64,000 nucleotides of DNA from an uncultured Flavobacteriaceae bacterium (GTDB lineage Bacteria > Bacteroidota > Bacteroidia > Flavobacteriales > Flavobacteriaceae): assembly GCA_947494565.1 (NCBI GenBank), contig CANLVG010000002.1:124001-188000 (forward strand). Direction: 5' to 3'. Below are positions 24,882-33,720 of the stretch, one piece after another. The number at the start of each line of letters is the position of its first letter. Positions within the stretch are counted from its first letter, which is position 1. Under the pieces are notes generated by a model that had not been told where the DNA came from, did not search any database, and saw only the letters and a program-made list of their open reading frames with translations. A program made the translations under genes and the position numbers.

Positions 24882-27734
24882 CTATCCTACGATATTGACA
24901 ATCTTACCGGGTACTACAATGACCTTTTTAGGGGTACGCCCTTGCAATTGCTGTTGTGTTTTTTCATGGGCCATTACCGCAGTCTCAATTTCCTCTTTTG
25001 ACAGGTCCAATGACAGCGGCATGGTAAACTTCATTTTACCATTAAAGGAAATGGGATACTCCTTGCTGCTTTCCGCTAAGTGCCTTTCATCAAAAACGGG
25101 AAAAGCGACCTTGGAGATCGAGGTGTTGTCATGCCCTAATTTCTCCCAAAGTTCCTCGGCAATATGGGGTGCGTACGGAGAGACCAAAATGGCCAAGGGC
25201 TCTAAAATGGCCCGGCTCTTACATTTTTGTGCGGTCAATTCATTCACACAGATCATAAAAGTGGATACCGAAGTATTAAAACTGAAATTTTCGATATCCT
25301 CTTCCACTTTTTTGATGGTCTTGTGTAGTGTTTTTAGGTTTTCAGGGGAGGGCTCCACTTCGGCTCCGCTCAGTGAACCATCGGCTCCGCTCTGAGAAAT
25401 ATATAGTTTCCACAGTTTCTTTAAAAAGGAATGTACCCCCGTGATGCCAGCCGTATTCCAAGGTTTTGATTGCTCTAACGGGCCCAAGAACATTTCATAA
25501 AGGCGAAGACTATCGGCGCCGTATTCCGTAACGATATCATCTGGATTGACAACGTTATACCAGCGTTTGGACATTTTTTCTACCTCCCTGCCTACGATGT
25601 AGTTGCCTTCTTCCAAAACAAACGCTGCATCGGCAAAATCAGGTTGCCACTTTTTGAGTTCTTCGATATCTAGCTCATTCGAAGAATTTACTAAAGACAC
25701 ATCTACATGTAATGGGGTTACGTTCAAATTACCGATCAAACCCTTTGAAATCAACTGCCCATTTTCTTCATTGCGATAGACCAAGGCACTTGTACCTGTG
25801 ATCATTCCCTGATTGATCAGTTTTTTGGCAAATTCTTCTTTGGACACGTACCCTCGATCGAACATGAACTTCTGCCAAAAACGGGCATAGAGCAAATGCC
25901 CTGTGGCATGTTCGCTACCCCCAATATACAGATCTACATCTTGCCAGTAATCAATAGCTTCCTTCGAGAAAATAGCATCATCATTATGCGGGTCCATATA
26001 ACGGTTGAAGTATTGCGAGCTTCCTGCCCAACCGGGCATGGTGTTGAGTTCTAGTGGGTAAACACCATTGTCTTCTTGCCCTTCGGCTCCGCTCAGGCCA
26101 ATGTTCTCGTTAGAGACTACGGCATCCTTTTGAGTATCCCAGGCCCAAACCGTGGCGTTGCCCAAGGGAGGCTCACCGGTTTCGGTGGGCAAATACTTTT
26201 CGACCTCGGGCAGCTCGATCGGCAAATGCTCTGAAGCAATCATTTGTGGCATACCATCCACATAGTACACCGGAAAGGGTTCGCCCCAATACCGCTGTCG
26301 GCTGAAGACCGCATCGCGTAATCTATAATTGACCTTACCTTTACCCTGACCTAATTTTTCCAACTCGTAAATAGCGGTTTTAACGGCCTTTTTATAGGGC
26401 AGTCCATTCAAGAAATCGGAATTGGCGATTATCGTCTTTTCCTTATCGGCAAAAGCTTCTTCAGAGATATCGACGCCCTCGAAAATATTTGGTATCGAAA
26501 TGTCAAAGTGCTTTGCAAAGTCGTAATCCCGCTGATCGCCGCAAGGTACTGACATCACTGCTCCGGTACCATAACCCGCCAACACATAATCACCGATCCA
26601 AATCGGAATGGGCTGTTTGGTAAACGGATGTTCGGCATAGGCCCCTGTAAAGGCCCCTGATATGGTCTTTACATCGGCCATACGGTCACGTTCCGAGCGT
26701 TTGGCCGTAGCCGCTACATAAGCTTCCACTTCTGCTTTTTGTTCGGGAGTCGTAATCTGGCCTACCAATTCATGTTCGGGCGCCAAGGTCATAAAACTTG
26801 CACCGAAGATGGTATCTGGTCTGGTGGTAAAGACCGGAATACCGAGTTCTGAATTCTGAATTCTGAATTCCACCTCTGCCCCTTGTGATCGTCCAATCCA
26901 ATTCGTTTGGGAATCTTTCAAGGGTTGTGGCCAATCAATGGTATCCAATCCGTCAAGGAGGCGTTGTGCATAAGCCGTGATACGCATACTCCATTGTGTC
27001 ATCTTTTTGCGGATTACCGGATGTCCTCCACGCTCTGAAACCCCATTGACAATTTCATCGTTCGCCAGGACGGTTCCTAAGGCAGGGCACCAATTTACCT
27101 CGGTATCCGCCAAATAGGTCAATCGGTACTTCAAGAGGATTTTTTGCTGTTCTTTGCTTGAAAAGGCATTCCATTCCGAGGCCGTAAATTCTGGTGTATC
27201 TTCATCGCAAACCGCATTTACCTGGATGTTTCCATTCGAAGAAAACTCCGAAATCAAGGTTTCGATATCCTCGGCCTTGTCTGCGTCTTTGTTGTACCAA
27301 GAATTGAACAGCTGGATAAAAATCCATTGCGTCCATTTGTAATATTTCGGATCGGATGTACGTACTTCTCGGCTCCAATCGAATGAAAACCCGATCTGAT
27401 CGAGTTGTCGGCGGTACGTCTTTATATTTTCGGCTGTGGTAATCGCCGGATGTTGCCCTGTTTGTATGGCATATTGTTCGGCAGGCAGACCGAAGGAGTC
27501 ATATCCCTGGGGATGCAATACGTTGAACCCCTTATGCCTTTTGTAGCGCGCATAGATGTCGCTGGCGATGTACCCTAAAGGATGACCGACATGTAGTCCG
27601 GCTCCCGAGGGATAAGGAAACATATCCAACACATAGAATTTTTCCTTATCGGTATTGTTTTCGGCCTTAAAGGTTTGGTTCTCGGCCCAATACTTCTGCC
27701 ATTTGGCTTCAATTTCGTTGAAATTGTATTGCAT
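24882..27734 (-). CDS. leuS: Leucyl-tRNA synthetase with in-frame repeat insertions
   Basis: A 950-residue class I synthetase. The HIGH-type motif is in PYPSGAGLHVGHPLGYI (about 37-53), the CP1 editing domain is central, and the KMSKS motif is VEKMSKRWYN near residue 720. It is longer than the roughly 860 residues usual in Proteobacteria. Part of the excess comes from low-complexity segments: FRIQNSELG near 291, encoded by repeated GAATTC-type DNA, GLSGAEGQE near 548, and SQSGADGSLSGAE near 782. The last two are encoded by three copies of one 12-mer. Catalytic motifs look intact, so the enzyme should be active. The divergent neighbours are unrelated. Confidence 0.93.
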   Translation of the reverse strand: MQYNFNEIEAKWQKYWAENQTFKAENNTDKEKFYVLDMFPYPSGAGLHVGHPLGYIASDIYARYKRHKGFNVLHPQGYDSFGLPAEQYAIQTGQHPAITTAENIKTYRRQLDQIGFSFDWSREVRTSDPKYYKWTQWIFIQLFNSWYNKDADKAEDIETLISEFSSNGNIQVNAVCDEDTPEFTASEWNAFSSKEQQKILLKYRLTYLADTEVNWCPALGTVLANDEIVNGVSERGGHPVIRKKMTQWSMRITAYAQRLLDGLDTIDWPQPLKDSQTNWIGRSQGAEVEFRIQNSELGIPVFTTRPDTIFGASFMTLAPEHELVGQITTPEQKAEVEAYVAATAKRSERDRMADVKTISGAFTGAYAEHPFTKQPIPIWIGDYVLAGYGTGAVMSVPCGDQRDYDFAKHFDISIPNIFEGVDISEEAFADKEKTIIANSDFLNGLPYKKAVKTAIYELEKLGQGKGKVNYRLRDAVFSRQRYWGEPFPVYYVDGMPQMIASEHLPIELPEVEKYLPTETGEPPLGNATVWAWDTQKDAVVSNENIGLSGAEGQEDNGVYPLELNTMPGWAGSSQYFNRYMDPHNDDAIFSKEAIDYWQDVDLYIGGSEHATGHLLYARFWQKFMFDRGYVSKEEFAKKLINQGMITGTSALVYRNEENGQLISKGLIGNLNVTPLHVDVSLVNSSNELDIEELKKWQPDFADAAFVLEEGNYIVGREVEKMSKRWYNVVNPDDIVTEYGADSLRLYEMFLGPLEQSKPWNTAGITGVHSFLKKLWKLYISQSGADGSLSGAEVEPSPENLKTLHKTIKKVEEDIENFSFNTSVSTFMICVNELTAQKCKSRAILEPLAILVSPYAPHIAEELWEKLGHDNTSISKVAFPVFDERHLAESSKEYPISFNGKMKFTMPLSLDLSKEEIETAVMAHEKTQQQLQGRTPKKVIVVPGKIVNIVG
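25360..25392. repeat. Two copies of TCGGCTCCGCTC inside leuS
   Basis: Copies at 25360-25371 and 25381-25392, nine bases apart. A third is at 26083-26094. On the coding strand each reads GAGCGGAGCCGA and encodes S-G-A-(E/D) in the same frame. Confidence 0.7.
26083..26094. repeat. Third copy of TCGGCTCCGCTC inside leuS
   Basis: Identical to the 12-mers at 25360 and 25381, and in the same reading frame, giving LSGAEG. It lies in a surface-like insertion of the synthetase. Confidence 0.7.
26847..26871. repeat. Tandem TTCTGAA repeat inside leuS
   Basis: Three or more tandem units of the 7-mer TTCTGAA (around 26847-26871) sit in the coding region and are translated as part of EFRIQNSELG, just before the editing domain. 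A simple repeat kept in frame. Confidence 0.65.
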
Positions 27735-27815
27735 GATTTTCTTTGCTTTGCTACAGGTGGCAAAAATAGGTTTATTCTCGGAAAAGCAGAAAGGAATGAT
27801 GGGCGAATCCCTTTT

Positions 27816-28673
27816 TCAAACTACAAGCAATTTCCCTGTATACAACACCCAAATCATGGTCAGAATTGCGGAAAGATTAATTGCATATCCAAACAATTTC
27901 ATTTGCGAAAGCGTATAGGGCCGATCCTTAAAAAAAATAAGGACATCGAATACCAACCATAGGGCGAATACCAGTAAGAACAGGGCCAAGACCATATCTC
28001 GAAACCAATACCATACCAGGAACGATTCTAAAAGTAAAAGTGCCAGCATTACTAACTTTGACCGCTTTCGCCCCAAAAGGGTGGCCGTGGTTCGCTTGCC
28101 CGACTCCAAATCGGGTTCAATATCCATAATCTCGCCCGCAATATGCGCCTGAAAGGCAAAAAGGGTCAAATAGACCAACGTTTGCCATGGCAAAATGTCT
28201 AGATTATTCAATTCGGTAGCAAAAAAAGCGGTGGTCACGTACCCCATTTGAATCACGATTTCAAAGGGTGGTCGTTCCTTTATGCGGAATGGTCTAAAAT
28301 TATAGAGTATGTTCACCACGACCATAAACATCAATAACAGCAACATCATAAACCCAGCGAGATAGCTAAAAAGAATGAAGAAAGGCAACATCATCATGGC
28401 AATCTTTTTTGGAAGTCCATCCAAAAAAGCCCTTGGGGCCCGAGCTCCGAACAAGAAGTTTCCTTTTCGTGTATTTACGGCATCCGCTTTGTCATCATTG
28501 TAGTCATTTAACCCGTACACCAGATAATTTAAGGGAAACGTCACAAAGATAAGGCCCAACCAAAACACCCATGATTTCCAAAAAACATCTTGATTACCAA
28601 AGGGCACCAAGTAAATCCAAATGGTGGGAAACCACAATCCCGGTCTGGAAATCTTTATGTCTAATAGGCTCAT
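27816..28673 (-). CDS. UbiA-family prenyltransferase
   Basis: A 285-residue membrane protein with eight or nine hydrophobic segments. The first prenyl-diphosphate motif is NDYNDDKAD (56-64). The second acidic region is IMDIEPDLESGKRTT near residue 175-190. The opening ISRPGLWFPTIWIYL resembles the branch that includes lycopene elongases as well as quinone prenyltransferases. It may therefore act in carotenoid or quinone synthesis. No pigment genes are nearby to decide. It is divergent from ftsX. Confidence 0.82.
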   Translation of the reverse strand: MSLLDIKISRPGLWFPTIWIYLVPFGNQDVFWKSWVFWLGLIFVTFPLNYLVYGLNDYNDDKADAVNTRKGNFLFGARAPRAFLDGLPKKIAMMMLPFFILFSYLAGFMMLLLLMFMVVVNILYNFRPFRIKERPPFEIVIQMGYVTTAFFATELNNLDILPWQTLVYLTLFAFQAHIAGEIMDIEPDLESGKRTTATLLGRKRSKLVMLALLLLESFLVWYWFRDMVLALFLLVFALWLVFDVLIFFKDRPYTLSQMKLFGYAINLSAILTMIWVLYTGKLLVV

Positions 28674-28784
28674 AACGGCAAAGGTTCTATAATCAAACGA
28701 TTCTATTACTGAAATATTAGAAACCGACCCTCTTAGTCATCCGATTCAATTTACTTTCCTAACTTTACCTGAGCAAGACCTACT

Positions 28785-29663
28785 ATGAGCCAGTCTTTTG
28801 AACAATACCAAAAAAGAAAACTGATTTCTTCGTACTTCTCGGTAGTACTTAGTATCGGTTTGGTGCTCTTTCTTTTGGGCATATTGGGGCTATTGGTCCT
28901 AAATACCAAAAAAATGGCGGATCATTTCAAAGAGCAGATTACCATATCCGTATTTTTAAAGGAAACCGCGAAAGAGGTCGAAATCGACCAGCTACAGAAA
29001 AGTTTATCGATGGCCGAATATACCAAAACGGCGACTTTTGTCTCCAAAGAGGAAGCGGCCGAGAAGCACAGCGCTGAAATCGGAGAGAATTTCATGGATT
29101 TTCTCGGATACAATCCATTGAAGAACTCGATTGATGTGAATTTGAACGCGGATTTCGTCTCCCCTGAAAAAATTGAGGAAATCGCCTTTGAAATATCGGC
29201 GAAAAGTTATGTAGACGAGGTAAGTTACGATGAGCCTTTGGTGGGATTATTAAGTGACAACGTAAAACGCATTGGTTTCTGGATTCTAGTAGCTAGCGGA
29301 ATCTTTACCTTTATCGCCGTCTTGCTTATCAATAGCTCAATTCGTTTATCGATCTATTCCAAACGTTTTATCATCAAGACTATGCAGATGGTAGGGGCGA
29401 CCAAAAGCTTCATTCGAAGACCTTTTATCTGGACCAATATCAAGTTGGGTATGCTAGGTTCCATTTTGGCCTTACTGGCCCTAGCCGGCTTACTCTATTA
29501 TTTAAACCGCAACTTTCCTGACCTGGGCCTCTTACAAGACCCGACTATTTTGATTGTTCTTTTTGTCGGTGTATTTTTATTAGGGTTTTTGATTTCGTTG
29601 ATCAGTACGTACTTTGCGACACAACGTTTTCTCAATTTGAGAACCGATGAATTATATTATTAA
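28785..29663 (+). CDS. ftsX: Cell division protein FtsX
   Basis: A 292-residue membrane protein with one N-terminal helix, a periplasmic domain (about residues 50-165) and three C-terminal helices. That is the FtsX layout. Sequence marks are EQITISVFLKETA and LINSSIRLSIYSKRFIIKTMQMVGATKSFIRRPF. With FtsE it regulates cell wall hydrolases at the septum; ftsE is not in this window, as is usual in Bacteroidota. It heads the conserved run ftsX-DUF3098-uppP-truB. Confidence 0.9.
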   Translation: MSQSFEQYQKRKLISSYFSVVLSIGLVLFLLGILGLLVLNTKKMADHFKEQITISVFLKETAKEVEIDQLQKSLSMAEYTKTATFVSKEEAAEKHSAEIGENFMDFLGYNPLKNSIDVNLNADFVSPEKIEEIAFEISAKSYVDEVSYDEPLVGLLSDNVKRIGFWILVASGIFTFIAVLLINSSIRLSIYSKRFIIKTMQMVGATKSFIRRPFIWTNIKLGMLGSILALLALAGLLYYLNRNFPDLGLLQDPTILIVLFVGVFLLGFLISLISTYFATQRFLNLRTDELYY

Positions 29664-29672
29664 CTTTGTCAC

Positions 29673-29942
29673 ATGAGCAAAAAGCAAAAGTACGCTAGCG
29701 AACAGCAGCCAAAACAAGAGTTTATCTTCCAGAAAAAGAACTATATGTTCATGTTCATTGGTATTGCCTTTATTGCCCTAGGGTTCATTTTGATGAGCGG
29801 CGGGGGCAGTGACGACCCCAATGTTTTCAATCCGGATATCTACAACTTTAGAAGAATCCGTTTAGCACCGACCTTAGTGCTTATAGGTTTGGGCATCGAG
29901 GTATATGCCATTTTGTTGAATCCACACAAGAAAAAAAGCTAA
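29673..29942 (+). CDS. DUF3098 membrane protein
   Basis: An 89-residue protein with two hydrophobic segments (about residues 24-42 and 68-83). The block FIGIAFIALGFILMSGGGSDDPNVFNP is the family mark (first and last residues FIGIAF and VFNP). It is restricted to Bacteroidota and nearly always lies between ftsX and uppP, suggesting an envelope role. Function unknown. It is nine bases from ftsX and directly abuts uppP. Confidence 0.9.
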   Translation: MSKKQKYASEQQPKQEFIFQKKNYMFMFIGIAFIALGFILMSGGGSDDPNVFNPDIYNFRRIRLAPTLVLIGLGIEVYAILLNPHKKKS

Positions 29943-30740
29943 TTGGACACTTTAGATGCTATCATTCTCGGTATCATTCAAGGATTGACCGAGTTTTTGC
30001 CTGTTTCCTCCAGTGGACATTTAGAACTAGGGAAAGCTATTTTGGGGGACAATTCCATCCCTGAGGAAAGTCTTTTGTTTACGGTCGTGCTTCATTTTGC
30101 AACCGCCCTCAGTACGATCGTGGTATTTCGAAAGGATGTTTGGGAAATCATTCGCGGTCTTTTTAGTTTTCAATGGAACGAAGAGACACAGTTTTCCTTG
30201 AAAATCATTGTATCCATGTTACCGGCGGTATGTGTAGGCCTTTTTTTCGAAGAGCAGCTGGAAGCCTTTTTCGGAGGCAACATTCGTTTTGTAGGATTTA
30301 TGTTATTGATAACGGCCGTGTTACTCTATTTTGCAGACAAGGCCAAGGACACGGATAGGAAAGTAAGTTTTCCAAATGCGTTTATCGTGGGTATTTCACA
30401 GGCCATAGCCATGTTGCCCGGAATATCACGAAGCGGTGCAACGATTTCCACTTCGGTCTTATTGGGGGTCGACAAGACCAAAGCGGCACGGTTTTCATTT
30501 TTGATGGTCGTACCCTTGATCTTTGGGAAAATCGGCAAGGATGTGCTCAGCGGAGACCTCACCTTCAATGGCGACAACAATATGGCAATGATCGCCGGTT
30601 TTGTCGCTGCATTCGTCGCAGGATTGGCGGCTTGCACTTGGATGATCCAATTGGTCAAGAAAAGTAAATTATCGTATTTCGCGGTGTATTGCCTCATCGT
30701 CGGTTTGATTGCCATTGCCTATGGTTTCTGGGCCGGTTAA
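29943..30740 (+). CDS. uppP: Undecaprenyl-diphosphate phosphatase
   Basis: A 265-residue polytopic enzyme that recycles undecaprenyl pyrophosphate for cell wall synthesis. Active-site blocks are QGLTEFLPVSSSGHLELG near the N-terminus and GISQAIAMLPGISRSGATISTSVLLG (given here by its ends). The start is TTG at 29943, the base after the DUF3098 stop; no ATG precedes the conserved N-terminus. It also corresponds to the bacitracin-resistance protein BacA. Confidence 0.95.
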   Translation: MDTLDAIILGIIQGLTEFLPVSSSGHLELGKAILGDNSIPEESLLFTVVLHFATALSTIVVFRKDVWEIIRGLFSFQWNEETQFSLKIIVSMLPAVCVGLFFEEQLEAFFGGNIRFVGFMLLITAVLLYFADKAKDTDRKVSFPNAFIVGISQAIAMLPGISRSGATISTSVLLGVDKTKAARFSFLMVVPLIFGKIGKDVLSGDLTFNGDNNMAMIAGFVAAFVAGLAACTWMIQLVKKSKLSYFAVYCLIVGLIAIAYGFWAG

Positions 30741-30767
30741 TTTGAGGGGACTAATTTATTCTTCAAC

Positions 30768-31481
30768 ATGGACACGCGCACAAAAGAAGATTTCCTAAAC
30801 GGACAACTCCTACTGATTGATAAACCCCTGGGGTGGTCATCTTTTCAGGCCGTTAACAAATTAAAATGGGCCATTCGGAAAAAGTTCGGTTTAAAAAGAA
30901 TAAAAATCGGGCATGCTGGCACCCTTGACCCTTTAGCCACAGGTCTTTTGCTCATTTGTACAGGCAAGTTTACGAAGAGCATCAATACCCTTCAAGGCCA
31001 AATCAAAGAATATACGGGTACGATAACCCTAGGGGCTACCACCCCATCATATGACCTTGAGACCGAGGTAAACGCAACTTTTTCCCTTGAACATATTAGC
31101 GATGAAAAAATAAGGGCCGCTACACATCAGTTCATAGGTACTATACAGCAGGTACCACCCCTGTTCTCGGCCCTAAAGAAAGATGGAAAACGTTTGTATG
31201 AATATGCCCGTGATGGCATAGAAGTTGAAGTTAAAAAGAGGGAAATAACCATTTCCGAATTCGAAATCACCGGCATAAGAATGCCGGAAATCGATTTTAG
31301 AACGGTATGTAGCAAGGGCACCTATATTCGTTCTTTGGCCGATGATTTTGGGAAGGCATTGGAATCAGGAGCACATTTATCGGCCCTGCGGAGAACCAAA
31401 ATAGGGGAATACAACGTAAATAATGCTCTTGCCCCATTAGAATTTGAACAGAATTTACTCGGAAAATCGGAAGATTCTTAA
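30768..31481 (+). CDS. truB: tRNA pseudouridine(55) synthase
   Basis: A 237-residue enzyme forming pseudouridine 55 in the tRNA T-loop. Catalytic Asp54 is in GHAGTLDPLATG, with the N-terminal LLIDKPLGWSSF and the later CSKGTYIRSLADD motif. It is somewhat shorter than the E. coli enzyme because the C-terminal PUA domain is lacking or reduced. Last gene of the ftsX operon (27 bases after uppP). Confidence 0.94.
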   Translation: MDTRTKEDFLNGQLLLIDKPLGWSSFQAVNKLKWAIRKKFGLKRIKIGHAGTLDPLATGLLLICTGKFTKSINTLQGQIKEYTGTITLGATTPSYDLETEVNATFSLEHISDEKIRAATHQFIGTIQQVPPLFSALKKDGKRLYEYARDGIEVEVKKREITISEFEITGIRMPEIDFRTVCSKGTYIRSLADDFGKALESGAHLSALRRTKIGEYNVNNALAPLEFEQNLLGKSEDS

Positions 31482-31551
31482 TTTTTGAATCATTTAACTT
31501 CCGGTTCAACGAATAATTCAAATATTTTTTTAAAATTGAGGTTATAGCAGT

Positions 31552-32286
31552 ATGAACCTGAATCGCAAACAATTATCGTTTTTGATTACCTTTTTTTCCA
31601 TGTCTATCGTGGTGCTTGGGTTGTATAATATACACTTGGGTCAAGTCGGCAGTCAGGAAGACGAGTACATTGTTGAGATGATGCTTGCCGAAGAGGACAT
31701 TGAAGAACTTCTGGAAGAGAAAGAGCGATTGGAGCAGATGCAGGAAGCCGAACCCATTAAAAGCCATATGGCCTTTAACGAAACGGCCAAACCTAGTTAC
31801 GGTGAGCCAGAGCCCTTAAAGACCTTAGAGGAACTTATGGCCGAAAGAGCCGAAGCCGGGGAGTCGGGAGATCCTTCTGATTTAATGTCGGACTCCGAAT
31901 ATGCGGCAAAAGTTAAGGAATTGGCCAAGCAACGTGAAGAGAAGAAAAAATTACTTGGGGAAAAAGAGGCACAAAAAAAGGAATTTACCAACAATCTGGC
32001 CGCCAGAAGAACTTCGGTTTCGTATTCTTTGGTAGATAGGAACAATTATAAGCTTCCCCCTCCCATTTATACCTGTATCGAGGGCGGTAAAGTCGTCATC
32101 AATATCGAAGTAGATGCTAATGGTAATGTGACGGATGCCCATTTCAATGAAAAAAGCTCTGGCACCTCAAATGGTTGCTTGGTCGATAATGCCATTACAT
32201 ACGCCTTAAAAGCCAAATTCAACGCGGCGACCAAAGCTTCTCAAAAAGGTACGATTACCTATTTATTTCAGCAAAAGGCACGTTAG
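31552..32286 (+). CDS. TonB-like envelope protein
   Basis: A 244-residue protein: an N-terminal membrane anchor (about 9-27), a long acidic/charged helical stretch rich in Glu and Lys (about 40-145), and a C-terminal domain of the TonB type (GKVVINIEVDANGNVTDAHF ... ITYALKAKFNA). Energy-transducing TonB proteins link the inner membrane to outer membrane receptors. This one lacks a Pro-rich spacer and no ExbB/ExbD genes are adjacent, so direct energy coupling is uncertain. The 3' end overlaps the thioredoxin-like gene by 24 bases. Confidence 0.75.
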   Translation: MNLNRKQLSFLITFFSMSIVVLGLYNIHLGQVGSQEDEYIVEMMLAEEDIEELLEEKERLEQMQEAEPIKSHMAFNETAKPSYGEPEPLKTLEELMAERAEAGESGDPSDLMSDSEYAAKVKELAKQREEKKKLLGEKEAQKKEFTNNLAARRTSVSYSLVDRNNYKLPPPIYTCIEGGKVVINIEVDANGNVTDAHFNEKSSGTSNGCLVDNAITYALKAKFNAATKASQKGTITYLFQQKAR

Positions 32287-32895
32287 GTCTTTCAAAACAC
32301 TTTGCCCCTTATCCTTATTGTACCAAACCTGTAGGTCTTCTTTAAACGATGCGGTCAATTGCCCATGTTCCGCCTTCTGGTCCTCTACCAACTTCGTCGC
32401 CGTTTCTGATCTAGGGCCCCAATCGCCGACAACCTCATCGGTTTCCCCATCAACAGCAATTAATTTGGGAATGGACATGCCACCATTGGTCAAGAACCGA
32501 TTCATCAAATCGACATGTTCATCACGCAAAATGATCTTCAACGAGATATTCGGATTCAATTCGGAGATTTTATGCATTACGGGGAGTGCAGGACTCGCAT
32601 CACCGCACCAACTCTCGGTCAAAACCAACCAAGTAACTTTTTTCTCAATGGCTAAGATGGCTTCTACCGCCTTTTCGTCAAACTTTAGTGTCTTGTCCCA
32701 TCGTTTCATTCTACGATCATTCAGTTGGGTGTAGTTGGTCAAGGCCGCTGTCTGCTCAGGACCCGTGGAACTGCCTTCTTTGGCCAATTGTGTTACCAGG
32801 GTTCTATACTCATCGTATGACATTGCCGTTGCAACACCTTCGGCAATCAATTCCCTTGTTGTCTTTTCCATAGTGGGTATACTAATCGTTTTCAT
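32263..32895 (-). CDS. Thioredoxin-family protein with a C-G-D-A site
   Basis: A protein of up to 210 residues of a family common in Flavobacteriia. The thioredoxin-like active-site region is TESWCGDASPALP (about 93-105), with only the first Cys of the usual CxxC, and a cis-Pro at SIPKLIAVD. The N-terminal half (MSYDEYRTLV) is helical. It cannot act as a classical dithiol oxidoreductase, though a monothiol role is possible. ATG 32871 is an alternative start. A perfect 14-bp palindrome lies about 50 bases upstream. Confidence 0.8.
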   Translation of the reverse strand: MKTISIPTMEKTTRELIAEGVATAMSYDEYRTLVTQLAKEGSSTGPEQTAALTNYTQLNDRRMKRWDKTLKFDEKAVEAILAIEKKVTWLVLTESWCGDASPALPVMHKISELNPNISLKIILRDEHVDLMNRFLTNGGMSIPKLIAVDGETDEVVGDWGPRSETATKLVEDQKAEHGQLTASFKEDLQVWYNKDKGQSVLKDLTCLLLK

Positions 32896-32943
32896 CTGTT
32901 ATCACTTAGGGTGTAAACGTACTACCAAAAATTTACTATTTTG

Positions 32944-32957
32944 GCAACCTAGGTTGC
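32944..32957. promoter_or_regulatory. Perfect palindrome GCAACCTAGGTTGC
   Basis: A spacer-free 14-bp dyad upstream of the thioredoxin-like gene. It fits a dimeric regulator site. The regulator is not known. Confidence 0.4.
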
Positions 32958-32992
32958 ATTAGTAGTAAGTGACAGGCAAACCTTACGAAACA

Positions 32993-33029
32993 ATAAACGG
33001 AGTGCGTTTCACATAACAGCACCCCGTTT
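32993..33029 (-). terminator. Terminator-like hairpin after the 33055 gene
   Basis: AAACGGAGTGC (32995-33005) pairs with GCACCCCGTTT (33019-33029) with one G-U pair and a 13-base loop. On the minus strand it is followed by ATTGTTT. It begins 26 bases after the stop codon. Confidence 0.6.
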
Positions 33030-33054
33030 AAAAGTTTATAATCGACTGGTATAT

Positions 33055-33333
33055 CTACAACAAGTCTTCTTCTACTTCGATGTATTCTATATCTCGTAAT
33101 TCAAGTTTCATGCCTTCATAGGCATTAAAATTTGAAGGCAAGTAAAAATAGGGGTCGAACCCTAAGTCTAACTCTTCACAGTCTTCGACGTACTCAATAG
33201 TATTGAGCATTTTTCGTTCTACGACAGTATCCAGATCTTCGGAAACAGCTGCACTTGGTTTTTCGGTCAGGGCGAACGAAGATAGAAGTAAGGCAGTAGC
33301 ACTTAACATGGCGAATCTTGATATTTTTCTCAT
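33055..33333 (-). CDS. Small exported acidic protein
   Basis: A 92-residue protein with a signal peptide (about residues 1-22, MRKISRFAMLSATALLLSSF). The mature part is very acidic and contains EELDLGFDPYFYLPSNFNAYEGM, a stretch I associate with short secreted proteins of Flavobacteriia (D-L-G-F-x-x-x-x-Y-L-P). I do not know a function. It lies downstream of the cytosolic DG-x-x-F protein on the same strand (18-base gap), so it is probably in the same transcript. Confidence 0.7.
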   Translation of the reverse strand: MRKISRFAMLSATALLLSSFALTEKPSAAVSEDLDTVVERKMLNTIEYVEDCEELDLGFDPYFYLPSNFNAYEGMKLELRDIEYIEVEEDLL

Positions 33334-33351
33334 AATTGTATAGTTAAAAGT

Positions 33352-33702
33352 TCATTGAAATTTGAGCTCATTGGCATCTAGAGCTTTATCTATATTGGCA
33401 AATAATTTTTTGATATCGGTCAAAAAGTCCTTTCCGTCCTTTCGATGTAGTACGGCGATCTTATCGCCAGTTCGCATCCGTAGGATACTGATGATTCGGA
33501 CGGTAAAGCCTTCGACTTTCAACAACCGCTGTAAATCTTGAAGGCGATGCGCTTTGTGATTCATTGAATGATAAATATGCTCGTAGTATCGTTTTGAAGG
33601 CTTTCCGATCCGCAAGAGCCTACCCACTTGAGCTTCCCTTTTCATCGGTATTTCGGGGTCTTGAGGAAAGTAGATAATCGGTTCTTTTTTCATGTTGCGC
33701 AT
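33352..33702 (-). CDS. Small cytosolic DG-x-x-F protein, paralogue of the secreted proteins at 40.0-40.8 kb
   Basis: About 116 residues, basic, without signal peptide. Its C-terminal half (IAVLHRKDGKDFLTDIKK, then FANIDKALDANELKF) lines up with that of the secreted 40427 protein (IATLKRTDGLNFFRFYPQ, then KANISKALTSGELKL). Upstream blocks also line up (YYEHIYHS vs HYRSIEFP; VRIISIL vs LRIEKLE). The region between residues 50 and 75 resembles a DNA-binding helix pair (RLQDLQRLLKVEGFTVR), but that is speculative. A perfect -7 element covers 33721-33728, which rules out ATG 33723; ATG 33702 or 33693 is the start. A TetR-type palindrome lies further upstream at 33791. Confidence 0.7.
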   Translation of the reverse strand: MRNMKKEPIIYFPQDPEIPMKREAQVGRLLRIGKPSKRYYEHIYHSMNHKAHRLQDLQRLLKVEGFTVRIISILRMRTGDKIAVLHRKDGKDFLTDIKKLFANIDKALDANELKFQ

Positions 33703-33720
33703 TAATGATTTAAACGAATA

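Noticed and set aside
24895-25395. A 166-codon plus-strand frame inside leuS
   Set aside because: Antisense shadow of the LeuRS C-terminal part; its Ser-rich low-complexity product has no domain.
25360-26094. Repeated 12-mers in leuS as a possible CRISPR or recombination array
   Set aside because: Spacing is irregular (9 and about 690 bases), units are short, and all are translated in frame within leuS.
29661-29668. TAACTTTG as a promoter for the DUF3098 gene
   Set aside because: It ends only four bases before the ATG, so transcription would start at or after the start codon; it is the end of ftsX.
31552-32286. Calling the TonB-like protein a canonical energy transducer TonB
   Set aside because: It has the C-terminal domain but lacks a Pro-rich spacer and neighbouring exbBD genes, so only TonB-like is claimed.
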